Assembly (NCBI GenBank): GCA_023229245.1
Contig: JALNZU010000041.1
Coordinates: 1 to 25,870 of the forward strand
Source of the DNA: Bacteroidales bacterium
GTDB taxonomy: Bacteria; Bacteroidota; Bacteroidia; Bacteroidales; F082
Direction: 5' to 3'
Length of the DNA: 25,870 bases
The notes below the pieces were generated by a model. It worked only from the letters and a program-made list of their open reading frames with translations, did no database searches and had not been told where the DNA came from. A program made the position numbers and the translations under genes. Below, piece after piece: positions 23,038 through 25,870 of this stretch. Within the stretch, counting starts at the first letter, position 1. Each line of letters opens with the position of its first letter.

Positions 23038-24165
23038 TTATACCATAAAAAGCTCGGATGCGATGCCATCGGCAAATAATTTTCCTTTGAAGGTAAGGAA
23101 ATAACGATTTTGGAGCTTTGTCAGATGTCCGCTTTGGATGTATTTCTCGGCTTGTTTGCTGCAATAGTCGCTATATGTGGTTCCAAACGCATTTTGTATA
23201 TGTTCTAAGTCGCATCCCCAGCTTGTTCGCAGCGATGTCATCACATATTCGTCATATCGTTGTTCGATGGTGAGTATTTCTTTTTCTGTGATGGATTCTA
23301 CTTGTCCGATTTGTTCGATGTATTGTTTCAGATTCGACACATTCCATTGTCGCGAATACCCATTAAAGGAATGTGCGGAAGGGCCTAATCCAAGATAATT
23401 TCCGGCAGTCCAGTAGAGGCTGTTATGTCGGGAGTAATGTCCGGGTCTGGCAAAGTTTGATATTTCATAATGAATGAAACCGGCTGCTTCCATGCGTTGC
23501 ATCAGCAGCTCAAACTGATTGGCCGACTGCTGCTCGTCCACTGCTTGCATCGTTCCTTTACTGATCAGATGGGCTAATGCGGTATGAGGCTCTACCGTTA
23601 GTGCGTATGCTGACAGATGATGAATATCCATATCTAAGAAGGCAGCGATATTGGCTTCCCATTTTTCGTCTGTCAGGCCAGGTATCCCATAAATCAGGTC
23701 AATAGTCAGCTTGTCGAATCCTGCCTTCTTTGCAAGCTGTATAGCCTGATGTGCCTGCGAAGCCGTATGTACTCTATGAAGATATACCAAGTCCTCGTCA
23801 AAGAAGCTTTGAATACCGATGCTGAGACGATTGATAAAAGTGTGGCGTAACTGATGCAGATAGTCTTTTGAAATATCATCAGGATTGGCCTCTAAGGTGA
23901 TTTCTGCGTCGGGATGAACCAAATAATGTGCATGAATGACGTCTGCAATCCGATTCAAGCTGTCGGCCGACAATAATGAAGGCGTGCCACCACCTAAATA
24001 TATCGTATGAATTTCTTCATCAGAAAGATAAGCCTTCCTGAGTGCGATCTCCTGTAGTAGAGCTTCAATAAAAAAATCAGCGTATTTGAGTGAAGCCAAT
24101 GAATAGAAATTGCAATAATGACATTTTTGTCTGCAAAAAGGGATATGAATATAAATACCGGCCAA
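23038..24165 (-). CDS. hemW: HemW-like radical SAM protein (heme chaperone)
   Basis: This cytoplasmic radical SAM protein is related to coproporphyrinogen III dehydrogenase HemN; HemW binds heme and is thought to deliver it to respiratory proteins. The radical SAM motif is CRQKCHYCNF, with Cys11, Cys15 and Cys18 when counted from the proposed start. The next Cys found in HemN (CxxxCxxCxC) is Phe here, which marks HemW. GGGTPSLL and the HemN C-terminal domain (LGLGPSAHSF) are also present. I place the start at the TTG at 24165, because family members begin directly with M-A-G-I-Y-I-H-I-P-F-C. This gives 375 residues, the usual length. The frame is open back to an ATG at 24285, but those 40 residues do not look like family sequence and contain a promoter-like element. 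Confidence 0.93.
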   Translation of the reverse strand: MAGIYIHIPFCRQKCHYCNFYSLASLKYADFFIEALLQEIALRKAYLSDEEIHTIYLGGGTPSLLSADSLNRIADVIHAHYLVHPDAEITLEANPDDISKDYLHQLRHTFINRLSIGIQSFFDEDLVYLHRVHTASQAHQAIQLAKKAGFDKLTIDLIYGIPGLTDEKWEANIAAFLDMDIHHLSAYALTVEPHTALAHLISKGTMQAVDEQQSANQFELLMQRMEAAGFIHYEISNFARPGHYSRHNSLYWTAGNYLGLGPSAHSFNGYSRQWNVSNLKQYIEQIGQVESITEKEILTIEQRYDEYVMTSLRTSWGCDLEHIQNAFGTTYSDYCSKQAEKYIQSGHLTKLQNRYFLTFKGKLFADGIASELFMV

Positions 24166-24224
24166 AATAATTTTTTTGTGTGGGTAAAAGTTTATTGACA
24201 CATCAGATTTTCTGACTTTGTGAA

Positions 24225-24232
24225 CAAAATTA
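24225..24232 (-). promoter_or_regulatory. Putative -7 element of hemW
   Basis: The minus strand reads TAATTTTG, an exact TAnnTTTG match, 59 nt upstream of the proposed TTG start of hemW. No TTG at the -33 distance was found. If used, the longer reading frame from 24285 could not be fully translated. Confidence 0.4.
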
Positions 24233-24329
24233 AAACGAATTTGTTTTGTGTTGCGGGTAGATAGTATCCGATTCGATTTAAACAAATGATCTGCAAATAA
24301 ATAACAATAAATAAATCAGTACTAATTAA

Positions 24330-25001
24330 ATGTTTATTTCCGTGAAAAAAACCGTTTATTTTTTAGCTTTAGCCGTGTTTCTAACGGCATGTGGGGGTGC
24401 CCCCAAAACCTCTGAAGAGGCCGGTGATGTAAAGCAGGCTTCTGTTGAATCTCAGATGTATGTAGTAGATCTTGAGAATAGTGTGATCAATTGGGAAGGG
24501 GCAAAAATAACCCAGACCGTACACCATGGGATAGTCAAACTTAGTGAAGGCAACTTTCATATCAAAGACGGGGAGCTGGAAGCAGCTAATTTTGTGATTG
24601 ATATGAATAGTATAGAAGATCACGACCTGACCGAAGAAACCGGAAAATATAAGTTAGAAGGTCATCTCAAAAGTGCCGATTTCTTTCAGGTGGAAGATTA
24701 TCCGGTCGCCCGATTAGAAATCACCGATGTGCAACAGGCTGACGAGGATAGCGATGCTACCCATATCATCAAAGGAAATCTGACTATTAAAGACATCACC
24801 AACGGGATCACATTCCCGGCTATGGTAACTATGGCCGAGAATATGTTGGAAGCAGCAGCCAGATTTGAAATTAACCGTAATGAGTGGGGAGTTATATGGG
24901 GTGGAACAAAAACAGACCAGAGTATTAAAGATATGCTTCAAAATAATCTTATCAAAGATTTGATAGTGTTTGAGGTGAATCTGATCGCTCATTCGGAATA
25001 A
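24330..25001 (+). CDS. YceI-domain lipoprotein
   Basis: YceI domains form a lipocalin-like barrel that binds isoprenoid or other long-chain lipids, and are often secreted. The 223-residue product has a lipoprotein signal with lipobox FLTAC (Cys21), a low-complexity linker, and a YceI domain from about residue 43 to 221. The domain shows NWEGAKITQTVHHGIV near its start, followed by GELEAANFVIDMNSI, then GHLKSADFFQVEDYP and a late segment NEWGVIWGG. The ATG at 24330 is used. A GTG at 24342 (VKKTVYF) would also give a good signal peptide and may be the true start. It is divergent from hemW and ends at a strong terminator. Lipid binding is inferred from the family; the biological role is unknown. 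Confidence 0.92.
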   Translation: MFISVKKTVYFLALAVFLTACGGAPKTSEEAGDVKQASVESQMYVVDLENSVINWEGAKITQTVHHGIVKLSEGNFHIKDGELEAANFVIDMNSIEDHDLTEETGKYKLEGHLKSADFFQVEDYPVARLEITDVQQADEDSDATHIIKGNLTIKDITNGITFPAMVTMAENMLEAAARFEINRNEWGVIWGGTKTDQSIKDMLQNNLIKDLIVFEVNLIAHSE

Positions 25002-25012
25002 GTGATGAAAGC

Positions 25013-25058
25013 CATTTAAAAAAACCCGTTGAAGCAACTCAACGGGTTTTTTTAAATG
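25013..25058. terminator. Strong bidirectional Rho-independent terminator
   Basis: A perfect 20-bp inverted repeat (25013-25032 with 25039-25058, 6-nt loop) includes the core ACCCGTTGA/TCAACGGGT flanked by A7 and T7 runs, so it gives a stem plus U tail on either strand. It sits between the convergent YceI gene, ending 11 nt before it, and the unknown exported protein gene, ending 47 nt after it. Confidence 0.92.
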
Positions 25059-25105
25059 TATCCGATTGGATTATTCTCACGTATCATCAACTGTTTTATA
25101 GGATA

Positions 25106-25762
25106 TCAGTAGGTGTCGGATTTAATTTCTTCCCATTTTTTGTATAGCTTGTCAATTTCTTTTTGATGTGTTTGCATCAGTTCATCCCATTCTTTTTGAT
25201 GCTCGCTGTATTGAAAATCAGGGGAATAAAAAAACTTGCCTCTGAAACCTGATATGCTCTCGTTCAGATGTTTTTCAAAGTCTTCAAACAGATCAAGTTC
25301 AGAGTTTTTCAACAGCTCATCAGCCGTATCAAGTCCGAAATTAAAAAACAATGAATCGAAGCGGTAGGGGAAGTCGAAACGAAACAATGAATCCTCTTGA
25401 CCTGGTTTTCGATCATTCCCGTATGATTCCTCATCGAAAGGAGCAAACTTAAAGCTGAATGAAAAAGACTGATAAGCTTGGATGTGTGAGGCTAACACGC
25501 TATCATTCCATATGTTGCGCATAAACCGGTCGATGCCGGGGAAGGAAAATAAAGAATCCCATGCAACTCCCAAGCGAATGGTTGTATCCATAGAAAACTG
25601 ACGTATATACAGTGAGTCATAACCGATCAGATTTCCCTTGTCATCAAATCTTTTCGTCACTTTAAACTTTTCGGAAGGTGAACCGTCAGTATTTTGCTGA
25701 GCATTGGTTGCTGGTAGGATTGTTACACATAACATCAAAGCGATAATACCTGAATTATTCAT
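25106..25762 (-). CDS. Exported protein of unknown function
   Basis: I do not recognise this protein. With the ATG at 25762 it has 218 residues and starts MNNSGIIALMLCVTILPATNA, a signal peptide cleaved before QQNT; the longer frame from 25849 adds 29 residues that would bury the signal, so I reject it. The mature part is rich in Phe, Asp and Ser (for example DSLFRFDFPYRFDSLFFNFG), with FKVTKRFDDKGNLIGYDS near the beginning, a pattern seen in small periplasmic proteins of Bacteroidota. The last ~35 residues (EHQKEWDELMQTHQKEIDKL and on) are charged and likely form a helix or coiled coil. It faces another gene across a symmetrical promoter region, and converges on yceI through the shared terminator. 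Confidence 0.72.
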   Translation of the reverse strand: MNNSGIIALMLCVTILPATNAQQNTDGSPSEKFKVTKRFDDKGNLIGYDSLYIRQFSMDTTIRLGVAWDSLFSFPGIDRFMRNIWNDSVLASHIQAYQSFSFSFKFAPFDEESYGNDRKPGQEDSLFRFDFPYRFDSLFFNFGLDTADELLKNSELDLFEDFEKHLNESISGFRGKFFYSPDFQYSEHQKEWDELMQTHQKEIDKLYKKWEEIKSDTY

Positions 25763-25782
25763 AAAAATGAAAAAAATGCGGG

Positions 25783-25820
25783 TAAATATACTGTTATTCC
25801 ATTGAATTTCAGTATATTTG
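25783..25820. promoter_or_regulatory. Symmetrical divergent promoter/operator region
   Basis: AAATATACTG (25784-25793) and CAGTATATTT (25810-25819) form a perfect 10-bp dyad around 16 nt. The right arm contains TATATTTG (25813-25820), an exact -7 match ending 21 nt before the ATG at 25842. The left arm read on the minus strand gives TATATTTA, one mismatch, ending 20 nt before the ATG at 25762. One site could thus serve both genes or bind a regulator. Confidence 0.5.
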
Positions 25821-25841
25821 TTGTAGATAAAACCCCGCACT

Positions 25842-25870
25842 ATGGACAAAGATAAAATAAAAAAAGCATC
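25842..25870 (+). CDS. Start of an unidentified gene (3' end outside window)
   Basis: Only nine codons are visible (MDKDKIKKA), so nothing can be said about function. Support comes from the TATATTTG promoter element 22 nt upstream, the divergent layout with the unknown exported protein, and an open frame to the edge. Confidence 0.45.

Noticed and set aside
25763..25849. N-terminal extension of the unknown exported protein (29 residues)
   Set aside because: It would bury the signal peptide starting at 25762 and runs through the divergent promoter region.
25847..25854. TATCTTTG on the minus strand as a promoter for the exported protein
   Set aside because: It overlaps the first codons of the plus-strand gene and lies 85 nt from the start; the symmetrical site at 25783-25820 is better placed.
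1..25870. Phage, insertion sequences, integrons, CRISPR arrays, toxin-antitoxin or restriction genes
   Set aside because: I saw no transposase or integrase motif, no regularly spaced repeats, and no defence-type protein; all sizeable frames are accounted for by ordinary genes or their shadows.

Overview
The window reads as a chromosomal stretch of a Bacteroidota bacterium, probably Bacteroidales or a near relative; I cannot place it more finely. The case rests on gene content (an S46 dipeptidyl-peptidase of the DPP7 type, a secreted M49 peptidase, an S41 protease with a PDZ domain, an NhaC antiporter with an exported N-terminal domain, many lipoproteins with short lipoboxes). It also rests on several copies of the Bacteroidota promoter element TAnnTTTG close upstream of genes, two of them with a TTG element 18-19 nt further upstream. 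Ribosome binding sites are not of the strong GGAGG kind. I see no phage genes, insertion sequences, CRISPR arrays or rRNA, and no stretch of more than 300 bases lacks a gene.

Layout. 1-1253 (+) is the C-terminal part of an RND efflux permease cut by the window edge. It converges on a leftward block, 1324-7496 (-): NhaC-type antiporter and TSUP permease (overlapping by 4 nt), then an exported isoaspartyl peptidase/asparaginase, then RNase R. An M3 dipeptidyl carboxypeptidase lipoprotein follows (7615-9726, -) with its own terminator. A tRNA-Ala(GGC) at 9923-9996 has its own promoter and terminator and is followed by thpR and purN (+). Next come an S41 C-terminal processing protease and a PAS histidine kinase with essentially abutting reading frames (11428-14354, -), a SulP anion transporter (+), a small conserved lipoprotein (-), and a LuxE-like acyl-protein synthetase followed by a metallo-beta-lactamase-fold hydrolase (+). 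The right part holds DPP7, an M49 peptidase with an unusual HEXXH zinc motif and HemW (all -), then a YceI-domain lipoprotein (+), a strong bidirectional terminator, an unknown exported protein (-), and the first codons of another gene (+) sharing a symmetrical divergent promoter region.

How the genes work together. Five of about eighteen proteins are peptidases, and all five carry export signals or membrane anchors (isoaspartyl peptidase, Dcp, S41, DPP7, M49). Together they could turn oligopeptides in the periplasm into di- and single amino acids, fitting an asaccharolytic or proteolytic lifestyle; this is inference from families only. The remainder is housekeeping (RNase R, PurN, ThpR, HemW, tRNA) and ion or anion transport (NhaC, TSUP, SulP).

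No clearly new multi-gene system stands out. The best leads are the LuxE-like/MBL gene pair, the protease-kinase operon with no response regulator nearby, the NhaC-TSUP operon with an exported domain on NhaC, the HEXXH variant M49 enzyme, and the symmetrical divergent promoter at the right edge.
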